64,000 bases of DNA, taken from the NCBI RefSeq assembly GCF_018446385.1, contig NC_056002.1:5133474-5197473 (forward strand), given 5' to 3'. Shown piece by piece: positions 1 through 11,700 of the stretch. The position numbers and the translations under genes were made by a program. Under the pieces are notes generated by a model that saw only the letters and a program-made list of their open reading frames with translations, ran no database searches and had not been told where the DNA came from. The stretch comes from Zingiber officinale. Taxonomy: Eukaryota > Streptophyta > Magnoliopsida > Zingiberales > Zingiberaceae. Positions within the stretch are counted from its first letter, which is position 1; the number at the start of each line of letters is the position of its first letter.

Positions 1-456
1 TAAAAAGTGGCCAGGAATAAGAAGGAAACTGTCAAAAGAATGAAAGGATACATAAAGCGAAAAAACAGAAAGTAGATGGATTAAATTTGGTGCCCAGAGG
101 AACTAACTAAATTGGAACTTCCACCACTTGTATAGACCAAATCCATACATTAGGGTAATCAGTGCCAACCGCAGAGGAAAGAACTTGAGCCTGCATATGC
201 CAAAAGAATTTAAGAAGCAATAAAACATCACGTCAGCTTGTACAGATCATTGATGAAAAGTAAACCACAACTCCATCCCAGCTAATAGTGTGATTCATTG
301 ATGACCCCCAAGCGATGTGAAAGATTCACATACCTCTATTGTTGTGTTGATCTCTCCTATCGTAATGCAATATGGGCGTTGAAACTCTTAAATTCCACCC
401 TTATACTGTGCCAATTGGAGAGGTTTCAGGTGACACCACTCCTAAAATACTTCTCC

Positions 457-495
<39 letters not shown>

Positions 496-590
496 CTTTA
501 AACCGATTAAGTTTGAAGGTGACTAGCCCGGCTCGCCAGAAGTTTTCTACCGACCAACATAATAAATTGGGAAGCACTAATGGAGATTCA
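1..590. other. intergenic, (TA)n microsatellite
   Basis: No gene is recognised here. A perfect AT dinucleotide run of about 30 bases lies at 462-492, and the short open frame that crosses it is explained by that repeat. The rest is AT-rich sequence without recognisable protein similarity. Confidence 0.6.
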
Positions 591-603
591 TCTAAACAGC
601 CAC

Positions 604-892
604 AACTTCTTGCGGATCAATGTCAATACTTATTTCCGCATCATTTCCTAAAATGGTGATTTCATTATTACCTATTCTAGCAAAACCACCCATCAGAGTC
701 ACTGTTAACCATTGGTCGTTGTTAAGGTGTATTCTCAAAAGACCTATATCTACAGCTGTGGCAATGGAGGCATGGTTTGGTAATACGCCAATTTGACCAC
801 TATTAGTAGATAAAATGATTTCTTTCACTTCTGAATCCCAAATAATTCGATTAGGAGTCAGTACACAAAGATTTAAGGTTATTTCATTAATT
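604..892 (-). pseudogene. atpE: plastid atpE fragment (nuclear plastid insertion)
   Basis: Read on the minus strand, this encodes the N-terminal beta-sandwich half of the chloroplast CF1 epsilon subunit (blocks such as [32 protein letters not shown] and DIDPQE). The plastid protein has about 134-137 residues; similarity stops after DPQE, where an unrelated tail and stop follow, so the helical C-terminal domain is gone. The expected start overlapping the atpB stop reads ATA instead of ATG. It is followed upstream by atpB sequence in plastid gene order. The truncation and start loss show a decaying NUPT rather than a working gene. A mitochondrial intermediate cannot be excluded. Confidence 0.85.
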
Positions 893-1085
893 TGCCCTCC
901 TCTTCTAAGTTTATAGCTTTCGCGGTAGCTTCATCGATGTTACCCACCAAATAAAAGGCTAGCTCGGGAAGACTGTCTAATTCTCCGGAAAGGATAAGTT
1001 GAAACCCCCTAATTGTTTCTGCAAGACCGACATATTTTCCTGGAGAACCACTAAATACTTCTGCCACGAAGAAGGGTTGCGATAA
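879..1085 (-). pseudogene. atpB: plastid atpB 3' fragment (nuclear plastid insertion)
   Basis: The last 67 or so codons of the chloroplast ATP synthase beta subunit are open on the minus strand, from [20 protein letters not shown] to a TAA at 879-881. This region normally forms part of the C-terminal helical domain of CF1 beta. It sits immediately 5' of the atpE fragment, as in the plastid atpB-atpE operon. The tail EEEGKLMK differs from the usual plastid C-terminus. Plastid similarity begins abruptly near 1085; the upstream part of the same open frame is not recognisable atpB. It is a fragment with no start. Confidence 0.85.
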
Positions 1086-1445
1086 GTAATAGGAATGAAC
1101 GAACATGTTTAAAAAAAAAATGGGATTTTTTTTTCTTTTAACATTGGAACCCACTCTTCTAGATTCTAGGCCTTTTCGAACAAAAAACACATCTGAGCTT
1201 GAGTTACAATTGGAGTTTGGAGTCAATTGAGGAGTATGTCTATTTTTTTTTTTCTAGGACGAGTAATTCGAGTTCGGGGGATCGACTCCGATTTTTTATT
1301 CTTAAATAGTCTCTCATTATTAAGAAAGGGTAACAAAGATAGGGCCTAACTAGCGCAACATTGCCCCGGGCCACCTAAACGTATTCAGGTTCACCGCAAG
1401 TGACTTCTATTAATCATCTATGTACATGTTGATACCTTGATTATC
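1086..1445. other. unassigned sequence beside the plastid insertion
   Basis: This stretch has T-rich runs (near 1110-1140 and 1236-1250). I did not recognise a gene. It could be more organellar DNA from another part of the plastome, joined to the atpB fragment, but I could not name its source. Confidence 0.4.
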
Positions 1446-1635
1446 TATTGGGACCGAAGGATATTCACATATCTCCACAATGACATGATATTGTCCACTT
1501 TGGGTTTAGGCCCTTATGTCTTTGCTCTTAGACTCTACCCAAAAAGTCTCGTGCCAATGGAGATATCATACATCCTTTTAAACCTATGATCTTTCCCAAA
1601 TCATTTTAATGTGGGACTTTAATTGAATCCGAACA
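1446..1635 (-). repeat. TRIM LTR (3' LTR on the minus strand)
   Basis: This 190-bp repeat matches 2052-2242 over its whole length and is related to the LTRs at 60.6-61.1 kb. Its terminal TG is decayed to TA. Confidence 0.75.
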
Positions 1636-2051
1636 ATCCTCCCCTCAAATAAAGGACCATCATTACTCTCATGGTTTAGGTCTCCCCACGAGCATCCGAT
1701 CATCCTGACTGCTCCAGGCCTCCCCGCAAGCATCCCGTCAACCTGACCTATTGCGGGTCTACCCCGCAAGTATCCGGTCATCCTGATCTGCTCCGGATCT
1801 CCCCGTGAGCATCCGATGATCCTGACCTGCTCCGGGCCTCACCGCAACTTCGTTCAATGTCACCTCATATGGGGTCTGGTCTGGACCATGATTCTGATTC
1901 CATTTGTTGGAATCGAAAGATGTTTACATATCTCCACAATGGCATGATATTGTCCGCATCCAATCACCCTGACCTGCTCCGGGCCTCATCACAACTTCAT
2001 TCAAGGTCATCCCATATGGGGTCTGATTTGGACCATGACTCTGATTCCATT

Positions 2052-2242
2052 TGTTGGGACTAAAGGATGTTCACATATCTCCACAATGATATGATATTGT
2101 CTACTTTCGGCCTAGACTCTCATAGCTTTATTCTTGGGCTCTACCCAAAAGATCTCATACCAATAGAGATATCATACATCATTTTTCAACCGATGATCTT
2201 TCCCAAATCTTTCTAATGTGTGACTTTGATTGAATCCCAGCA
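2052..2242 (-). repeat. TRIM LTR (5' LTR on the minus strand)
   Basis: It starts TGTTGGGAC and ends CCCAGCA on the plus strand. A PBS-like sequence abuts its lower-coordinate end. Confidence 0.75.
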
Positions 2243-2311
2243 GGAACTACACTTAACCTTTCATGAATGTTAATATTTTTTTATTATAAGTTCCCTAAAG
2301 TCCATAAGTTA

Positions 2312-2963
2312 GGGCATCTCCAATGCAAGGTTTGTCGAAGGTTTGTAAAATCTAAAAGCCTCAATAAAAAAAAGCTTAAATGATTGTAGAGGTGAGATTT
2401 AAGGTTTTTAGTTTAAGAGCAAGTTTGAAAAATCAAACCTGCTTTTTTCTCTTGAAGGTGGAGCCAATAATTAATATGCATAATTCATCCTTTCAAAACA
2501 ATTAAAAAATAAATTATTTAATGAAATATTTAATTATAATATGTTATTTTATAAATTGTTAGTAATAATTAAAGTTGTACTTATTTTTTGAAAAAATAAA
2601 TATATTTGAGAAATAAAAAAATACACTATAATTAAATTAAAACTCATAAGTTAATTAAATATTAAATGAAAATTATAAATTTAATTAAATTAAAAATTAT
2701 AAGTTAATTAATTTATTAATTAAAAAATTATAAATAAATTAAATTAAAGATCATAATTAATTAAAATATTAATTGAAAGTTATATAGAGATATTAAATGA
2801 AAAAATAATAAATAAAGATAAATGATTTGTAATATAGGATCCATAAAAATATTGTATAGAGGTTTTTTGATTGTGGAGAGAATAGTAGATTTTTATATTT
2901 GTGATGTGGCATATTTGAAACTACAAAAAAATTTATTGAAAGGTTTAACCATTGGAAATGCCC
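2312..2963. mobile_element. Harbinger/Tourist-type MITE, 652 bp
   Basis: The left end GGGCATCTCCAATG and the right end CATTGGAAATGCCC form terminal inverted repeats. TTA occurs directly outside both ends (2309-2311 and 2964-2966), which is the TWA target duplication of the PIF/Harbinger superfamily. The interior is very AT-rich and has no transposase coding. Confidence 0.8.
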
Positions 2964-2966
2964 TTA

Positions 2967-3674
2967 GCATTAGAGATTACACTAACCTTTCCTATCATTT
3001 CATAATTACTCAACATTGTGATTCATGGGACGGTTTATGAAACTTTTCTTTCCACCTAGCGCATGTTTAATGACCACACAAAACTCCATAAGGCCTCCAT
3101 CTTAACCACCCAATTCTTTATCATATTGTTTCTCATAAATTTCTCTTTATTTATTACGGACAAATGTAAAGATGAGTAGGATATAGGCCAAGTAGTGTAC
3201 CATATAGCATGAAACATTTCACTCAAAAGATCATATTTCAACAACAAATGAAGATCGAGGATCAAAAAACTGTCCTTTCACAAAATTCATAGCCTCAATA
3301 ATCTCTAATGTCGATCTAGACGTTCTAGTGAATTGATGTAGAATTACTCAATGAAGTTTGTATCAGGTCATGTGATATTAACGCAGCATGTGACAAGATC
3401 ACATGGACTATTTTATTGTCAGGGTAAGAAAAATACCTAGACAATATTCCATTGCTGTATTGTTTATTAAACATTATGATCTCAGCATGTGCCATCGAAG
3501 CAAAGCTTGTTTTAGGTTTTAAGTCACCTACGAACCTTTTTTTCCCCCAAAAAAATAGTTGTTCTTCGAATTAACCCTAAACCCAAAAATAGTTGACAAT
3601 TCACCGGGGAAAAAAAGAGGGAAATCGAGATAAAAAGTAAGTAGAAGCAAGAATAAAAAGGCAAAGGGATCGAA
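2967..3674. other. intergenic, AT-rich
   Basis: No gene or clear repeat was recognised. It includes the region downstream of the DTM1-like gene, where its 3' UTR would lie. Confidence 0.5.
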
Positions 3675-3917
3675 CTAGAACCTGAAATTATCGGCAGCCC
3701 AATTGGCGCCCGGTGCTCTGTGAGCAGGAATGGGCGTGAACCACTTGAAGAAATCCCGATCGAAGAACTCCCAGTCCGGCAAAAGGATCACGGAGATCCC
3801 GAATGCGTAGGTGGGCAGCATCTTCTTGAGGGAGGAGGTCCAGATCCCAACAGCGATCATCAGCACCGCCAGCGCCAGCAGGCTCGTCCACAGCCCCGCC
3901 TCGTGCCGCATCTCCAT
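3675..3917 (-). CDS. DTM1-like small signal-peptidase-complex-like membrane protein
   Basis: From the first ATG (3915-3917), 80 residues are encoded; the open frame extends a little upstream without another ATG. The protein starts MEMRHEAGLW and has a hydrophobic segment (about residues 10-26, SLLALAVLMIAVGIW). A basic/short loop SSLKKM and a second, shorter hydrophobic stretch (YAFGISVILL) follow, then LPDWEFFDRDFFKWFTP and a polar tail. This layout matches my recollection of the plant signal peptidase complex-like protein DTM1, an ER membrane protein needed for tapetum and meiocyte development in rice. The function is inferred from family resemblance. The coding part is GC-rich and appears to be one exon, in contrast to its AT-rich surroundings. 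The stop is TAG at 3675-3677. Confidence 0.65.
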   Translation of the reverse strand: MEMRHEAGLWTSLLALAVLMIAVGIWTSSLKKMLPTYAFGISVILLPDWEFFDRDFFKWFTPIPAHRAPGANWAADNFRF

Positions 3918-3995
3918 CACGATGATCACGGTCGTCCGTTCCACCACCAGTTCACTTCATCCTTCGCTTCCCAGCCCCAATCACGAAGGAAGAGA

Positions 3996-4042
3996 GTGGA
4001 GGTGGAGGTGGAGGTGGAGGCGGAGGCGGAGGCGGGAGTAGA
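3996..4042. repeat. GGAGGT/GGAGGC hexamer microsatellite upstream of the DTM1-like gene
   Basis: About seven tandem GGAGGY units are followed by a GA run. It lies some 80 bp 5' of the DTM1-like ATG, so it is probably in the 5' UTR or core promoter of that minus-strand gene. The plus-strand open frames here come from the repeat. Confidence 0.7.
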
Positions 4043-4149
4043 GAGAGAGAGAACTCTGCACCAAGCGAATGAGCTATGGACTCGTCAGTGTTCCTGTAAA
4101 AATCTACCCCTTGCCTATTTTTTAGGCAGCCGAATTTTATGAAAATGAA

Positions 4150-5749
4150 CTTCAGACTTACTGGATTTTGAATTAATATTTTTTTTCTTTATTTTTTAAA
4201 GAATTAAACAAAAATTTTAAAACTATTATTTACTGATTATACCTAATAAAATATTTAAAATATATTAGAATGTAAACTATTATTATTTTTATAAATAATC
4301 AACTCAAATACTTTAAATCCAATTCAAAAAATATGAAAACATTTATATATTTAAAAATATATGTTAATGAAAGATACATATACTTTATAAAAAAAACGAC
4401 TAAAGAAGTTAAATATGCTGAAGCGATAGATATAATTAAACTTTACAAATTAATTTTTTTAAAAAACTTGAGTGTCCGACTCTAAAAAATTTTCTCAAAA
4501 TCTTTTACATTCTCAAGTCAATTAAGCAACAAATTGCACACACCTAACATTCACTAAAATTGAATATGCTACCTAAAAAAGAAAGCATATTAACAAAACA
4601 ATAATGTATAACTTGAATAATTAGATTACTTAAAGTTAAAAAATTAAAATTATTTTTTAAAATTTATAACTGATCTATAATATTTTTTTGAGTCCTAGAT
4701 GGTTGGGTATGAGGCGAAGGCCTCTTGCTCCTCCCCTCATGCCACTCTTGGTTGAGATTTATTTATTTTTAATGTAGAAGTTAGTCATGGGAAAATCTTT
4801 ATATTTGTGAAACTTTTTTAATATAAAGATTTACTAATCTTGAAGGTAGAAGATTTTCCTCATTCGTCTATTAAGTAAATCCAAAAATACAGACTCTCAG
4901 ATGCTAGCCTTTAGAATATTTAGCATATTCTGCCTGATTAATTCTGAGCGTCTTACAAATTAAAGTGTCTATGTTTGTGGCCATTGGTCAAATTCATCGT
5001 TAGAAACCTTCCTTGATATTTGAGATTACAAGCGAATTTGGCAGAACAGAAATTAAAAATGCCACTGGATAAATTTTTCTATATTTTTTTTCTCATTAAG
5101 AATGCACCTTAAGAGAAAAATAGCAAACTTGAATCATGAATTTTCCCATAATTTAACGATCAGTGTTTGGTGTTTGGTTAAGATATGGCCGGAGTCAAAA
5201 CTCTGATAATATATTCCGATCGTCCCCCAACCTGTGAGATTATCACATATCACTCCAACAAGTTCTCCTCTTAGTAATTGATTTGTTTTAAAACCATAAT
5301 TAAGAAATTTATCAACGAATATTTACTGAAAAAACAACACAATTTGTGCATATGTAATTCAGAGGAAATTACATGGATGGAAGAAACATAGCCAACTTCT
5401 GCATTCAACAGTACAAGAATGAGAAGATACATCAAGATTCAATAAATAGGAGAATCATGCCAATCATACATCTTTGAGCAATAAATATAGCATTCGATCA
5501 ACAGAGTTCTAAAACTTCTCAAGCTATTTGCCAGATTAAAGTGAATTAGTAATATAATCTATATACTTTCCAATACCCAATTTTCATCCATGATACATAG
5601 TAAACTGATAATTTTAGAGTCTTTCAATATAACATTAGTTAGTTCAACAATCAGCTACATGATGGAGGTCAAATATTATAGATTTAGCAGATCATCTTGT
5701 ATAATAGCACTTCATACAAGTTGCATAGTATAATTGAATTGGAACCACA
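4150..5749. other. intergenic AT-rich region and CAMTA 3' flank
   Basis: No coding sequence was recognised from 4150 to about 5350. The part nearest the CAMTA stop (roughly 5350-5749) would hold its 3' UTR, but no polyadenylation site can be fixed by eye. Confidence 0.5.
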
Positions 5750-8700
5750 TTAAGCACCAATCATTGCTTCATCTTCACATAGCTCATCTAGATCAACCAT
5801 CACATCACAGTCAGCAGCATCCTCTGATTCATTCAAACTGTGTTCTTGTATAGCCTAATAATGATGAAACCGTTTAGCATATGAATCAACAATTATTGGA
5901 AGGATATACCTTATTTAAACTGAAAATAAGCAGTTTGTAGTACCAAAAGAATCTCTTCCTAATGATGTTGGTACCACATTTCATTTGCCAATTTCCATCA
6001 GGCTTTAGATGCAAGCCATTACATATTGTAGGCTAATCTTATTAAAAAGACCAGCTCCACATTGGCTCATATCATGCCCGGAAGGGTTAAAGATTTTGAT
6101 CCTGAAATTGCACAAGCCACATAATCCAAATTGCTCTAACAAATATTGGTAATTTCTCAGTTGAACACCCCTATGTCGGAATAGAACTTAAAGAATTCCA
6201 ACCAGTATATTTAGAATTGGCCATCATATTACATAATTCCGAGTTTTCAGTTGGAGCATGGATCAGGAATATCCACATTTCATCCATTGGCATTCCAACC
6301 TGATCAAAACAAATTTTGGACAAAAGGCAGTTTCACTGCTTAATGAGGGACCAAGAGAAACAATGATCTCAAAAAGCCATCACTCAGGAGCATAGTAAGG
6401 ATCGTGCCCAATGAAGTGCAAGTAGATTTATTCACATTAAGTTAATTGATCCCATTAGTGCATGCAGCAAGACAATAGATGTCTTTAATTTTGAAAAGCA
6501 CTGGTTGATTCTTCGTCTCCATTTGATCTTTACTAAAAAAAACAACATAGGTTGAACTTTGATGGGAATGTAATGAAGAATAGAGAGACAAAACAATGTC
6601 AAAGACTCATTGTTAATTAGTTAATGCAAGTAACATAGGATTTTAAAATGCCACGGGTGAAGTCTCATTGCTGTGGAAGAAAGTTAAAAAAAAAAAAAAA
6701 GAGAGAAAGAAATGAAGAGAATTAGGGATGGGAAGAGCAAAGGATGAGAGAAGAAAGGGCTCTTCTTGTTTTGTCTACTTGAAAGAAGAGGAAAGGAGAG
6801 GAATTGAGAGAACATTGACAATTTTAACTCTGTAATCTTGTCATTCCCAAACACGCAAGGTTAAACTAGTCTTTTCAATACTTCTTCACTTATTCTCCTC
6901 TATTTCACTCACTTTGAGAAGCAACTGAAAATATGGAAAAGAGAGCTAAATTGTTCCTTTCTTTTCTCTAGCTTTTTATTCTTCCACCCATGTAGACAAG
7001 GGAAATGGCTGCTTTATCTCATAGACCATTCCCTCGGTTTGGAGTACCTTCCTCTCAAGTAGACACAGTGTTCAAGAACCTCAAAAGAAGGTATGGAGTG
7101 TGCTAGTCATCACAAAGAGAATGAAGGAAATGTTCCACATATTAGAGAAATATAGAGGCCCGATGATCCTAAAAGACAGGTTATGTTTAAATACCCACAA
7201 AAACACAAAGAGTCAATAACAAAGAAAATTTATGATTGGGAAGCCTTTAATAGAACTAATCTAAGTACCAGTAACAAAGAGTTACCTTGGACTCTTGGAT
7301 TTCCGAAACCACATTTAAAAGCCTTCGGTACTGATCTCTAGCTTCTGGATATTGGACCATGGACTTAACCCTCGCAAGTGCCTTCTCCAGCCTAGCCTCC
7401 GTCTGTTTTCTACCTACATGCAGGAAATCATACTCATCCTCTTTAGCTGGTTGGCATTGCATGCTAGTGCCCTCCAAAGCGGCTTCAGATCGAAAGCCAC
7501 GCAGCCCACTTCCTTTACGCCTCCATCTCAGTATGACTTTCTCTAAAATTCCTACTGTCCACACAATTTTTTTGTACCGTTTCCTCACTTGATGACCGCG
7601 CACATGAGCCTATTCATCAATACAAAGAAAAGAAACATATAACCAAGAAAAATATCTTACGGTTAAAGATTCAGAACTTGTAAAAAATTCACTTCAGATC
7701 CATGAGTATTATATATTTATATACTAAATCAGAATGCTCTGATTAGTCTTTGTCGAGCTAATGATCATTGTTTTCCAATACAACAAAAACAAAGAAAACA
7801 TGTCTAAACAAAACAAATTGACAGTCATGCACAACCAAGGATACTCTAAATTATTGTGAAACCAAGGACAACCTCATTAAAAGTCCTTAGTTAATTGGCA
7901 CAAAATTGTAGAGCAAAGAAAATCATATTCTAAATAGGATAACTTCTCTGAAATATTCACTAAATAATTTAAGATTTTGCTGAGACTTGTATCCCATGAG
8001 GTTAGACATACAAAGTAAATCCTTCTGTTAAGGGACCAATCCTCCATGTATCCATGTATATTAAAAAAAGGAAAAAATAAAATATGATTTGGTAAGACAG
8101 ATAGATTGTTTGGTTAGAAAGTCTTCCTGACAAAAAAGAGTTACCATCACCATAAACTGCTGTTCAGGCATTGAGCCTTTATCTTGCAGCATAAGTTCAG
8201 ATACCAGTTAATAACTTGCGCTCCACACTTTAACTGTCCTGAATTATACTGAGACCGGTATAGCCTAATCATGTTCATTGTGCAAAATGAGATTTCAAAC
8301 CTTAACAAGGAAAACTTAGCCAATCAAAGGTCTGTCCACTGAGAGGTGACAACTGACAACAATAGGATAGGGTGTGCAACAATGTGTTCGAATCAGACTG
8401 CAATATAAGTGAGGTCATGAGATCCCCATGGAAGACATCCAGATTTCTCCACATCTATAACCTCCAAGAGTAAGCTATCAGGGATAAAACAAATGAGTTG
8501 GCAAGCAATGGCACTCATAAAGATGGTCAGCTGACATTAAGGCAAATTAGATAATTTTTTCTCTTTTCTTTTAATTCTTTTGGATAATGCAAGAGCGCAG
8601 GCCTACAATTATTCTCTAGCACATATTGATTCATCAATGTTCTCGGATGATAGCATATAATTTCTCTGCAGATTAGAAGTTGAAAGATAGTCTTCAATTA

Positions 8701-11700
8701 AGCTTCAGTCAATTTCTGCAAGAACAAGTGCATGCACATATTTCCTGTAGATATATGAATACTTTGTGAATGTGACGAATATACTGAAAGCATGTTGATG
8801 GTGCATTTGGGACATGGTAGTTTTGCTATATTCTAGAACAAAATAAAAATTATTTAATTTAGGGATTTAAAGTTGATCTAGTAACCTCATTTTGTGGTTA
8901 GCAGTTAGTTGGATGTTAAACTTGATGGTTAGTATCATGGTTAGGGGGGCTCGAAAGGGACTCAAATGAGAGATCGAAAGGGGGACTTAAATCAGATTTA
9001 AATTGGAGGTTTATGATTGAACCAAAATGAACCAGTTCAATAGATTAATTAAATTGGGATTAGATTTGAGGTATTAATATTATTTATACTCCGTAATTCT
9101 TTACCTAACCCTAATTGCACTCGCACTTGAAGCCAACTCCTCCTTTGTCCATGGAATATCGCTTCCCGCTTCTACTAGTTGCTTCGCCAATGCCACCCTC
9201 CAACAAACCTACATCAGCTAACCTGACATCGCACCTGCACCTGCACCTGCACCCTGCCCACTACTCATTGTGCATTCTTGCTCACAGCCCAGTGCCATAG
9301 CACCCTGGTGCACAATACCAACCGCTCAACCACGCCGCATTCTCGTGCATGCAGCCAACATTGTCATGCAACTGCAAAAACCTACCACTGCTAAATGCCA
9401 CCACATGTCCACACTGTAGCTTGACATTGTCATCCCTCTGTCATCCAATGACAGCAGCTACATCAAACACCAGTTCACATCAGGCACAGCAGCTGCAATT
9501 GAATCATTCTTTTCCTGAGCAGTAGCAACCTTGTTCCCTTATAAATTTGTGGTGAGTCACGATGGTAACTTATTATATGCCTACTAGTTCATTGTACTCC
9601 TATTGTACATGTACATCATGTTAGTTAAGCTTGTAAGTTGTTTGTGTTGGATTGCATGTTTCTTTATAAAATGTTGTTTTGTTAGTATATAAGCATTATG
9701 TTGTTCATGTTGGTTAGCTATTGTTAACTTGGTGTTAACATGCTAACCTAGTCTAGAACTTGATGGTTAAATGATATTTCTAATGGATGCAACTAATATA
9801 GATGATGCCATATTTTGGATAACGCCTTAGGCCAAATAGGAGGATGATAGAACCATAGGAGGATGATAGATCATAAAACACTGTATACACAGGTTTACTA
9901 TCACCTCGTTTGTGCTTGGCCTGTCAACTAAAGTGATATGTTGAATGCACCATGCTTAGGCAACATTTGGAAGTCGTGTATGTGGTGGAGAATAACATGG
10001 ACCACCCTCAACCGCAAAATGAGAGAGTGTATGGATTTATGCCCATTAGATGGGTCCAAATTCACTCATTGATTGGTGATTAGCAGTGCACCGGTGTATG
10101 ATATTTTCTACTAGTTAGTAGTTATTTATTTTATAATTCATGCCATGACATGGTATATTTGATGTTATATCTTATTTTCATTCATCAAATTTCTTGACTT
10201 GATGAGTTTTCACTGCTGATTTTTTTATTTGCTACTTCAAGACCACAAGTGGAAGCTATTCTAGGTTCGGGTAGCTTAAAGTTTGACAAATGTTAGGTGG
10301 ACGTTCTAAGGACACTTTGCAACATATTTCATAAATTTTTTAATTTTATGATCTCCATTATCATTTATTTCTTATTACATACTTAGTATTCTTTTCTTTA
10401 TAAGTCAATGTTAGTGTCACTTTCACTTATTGCTAGTAAAGTAAGAACTTTAGAGTTAATCTGTCGTTTATTAGTTTATTTGTCAGCAGTAATACAAGTA
10501 CTTATATTAATGATGCAAATTTATTTTTCTTGTGGTTTTATGTAATGAGAAGTTTTGTTGACCAAACATCTACAAAGGCAAGTTATTGCTTAGACATCTT
10601 GGTTACCACACCATGCCTACTTGGGGTCTGCCAAGTTTAATGGTAATTGATTGCAAGCAATGTCATCGTCATAATCATCACATTCAGTTGAGTAAATTAT
10701 TTTATCATCATCATCATCATCAAGCTCTATACAAGGTAAATTTACAGCATCATGAAGACAATGATGATGATAATCAATCGCAGCTATTGGGTCAGTCATG
10801 GAAGTTATGCCTCCATGGACTCTATACAAGGTATTGCTAACAATATTCAAACCCATTAAATTATTTTTAAATTGCGCCATCATCATCATGAATTATATTA
10901 TCCCTCAATTTTTTTTTTGATAATCCAAGTATCTAAACACTTACTGACACAACTAATCCTGGAGGTGGGCCTCCCCCCTTTCACCCACTGGATAAATCCG
11001 GAAGCGCAACCGGCTCCTCGCCCAACCAATATCCTAGATTTTTCATTGGAGGAAAATGTCTTACAGTGCTCCGTACTTTGGATTCGAACCGTGGGTGCTT
11101 GGTTAGTTTGGGGAACTCCTTGCCACTGCACTATGTTTGGGGGCCTATGTTATCCCTCAATTGAACTTTATCAAGGTATTGCTAAATCATTTTAAATTTT
11201 GTTAACTAGATTTATTTTGTTTCCCTCAACCCATAATAGTTTCAACTCAAATTGATTCTACTGGTCAAACTATTAACTAAATTGAGACTATTTAAACATA
11301 TTTGTACCACCATTTTAATCTATTCTCTCTCTCTTTTTTGCAACTAAAGGAGCTATAAATACAAGATATCACTCTTAGATAGATTATTCCTTACTTCGTC
11401 ATCTATGATAAATTTGCATATTCTATCTTAACATCTTCACCCTAACTATATGCATTGTTTTCTAAAATCTCAACAATTTAATTCATAAACTAAACCAAGA
11501 ACCATCATGACAACACAAAACTCTAGAAACTCTCCATATCTGACCATTCATTCTTTATATTACTAAAGATATCTTCATTATTATCAAGTTTTTGTTGAAT
11601 AATAGCTCCAAGGTATCTAAAATTCTTTCTAACAAGACACTCATGTCCTTCCTTTTCTTATGCACTGCTAACAGTGAAAATGGAGAGTACAAAATTGAAC

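Larger units (their letters stand above)
1446..2242 (-). mobile_element. TRIM-type miniature LTR retrotransposon with three LTR segments
   Basis: Direct repeats of about 190 bp lie at 1446-1635 and 2052-2242 (start TRTTGGGACC, end near CCRRCA), and a truncated third copy lies at 1915-1956. Read on the minus strand, the 5' LTR is 2052-2242. It is followed at about 2036-2051 by AAATGGAATCAGAGTC, a one-mismatch form of the TGGTATCAGAGC primer-binding site for initiator Met-tRNA. A purine tract GAGGGGAGGAT just before the other LTR (about 1636-1648) fits a polypurine tract. There is no coding capacity. The interior from 1675 to 1850 carries a degenerate repeat of about 40 bp around CCCCGCAAGCATCCGGTCATCCTGA. 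Naming it TRIM is based on this architecture. Confidence 0.8.

Noticed and set aside
298-501. 67-aa frame
   Set aside because: Its end is a translated TA microsatellite (YIYIYIYI) and nothing else supports coding.
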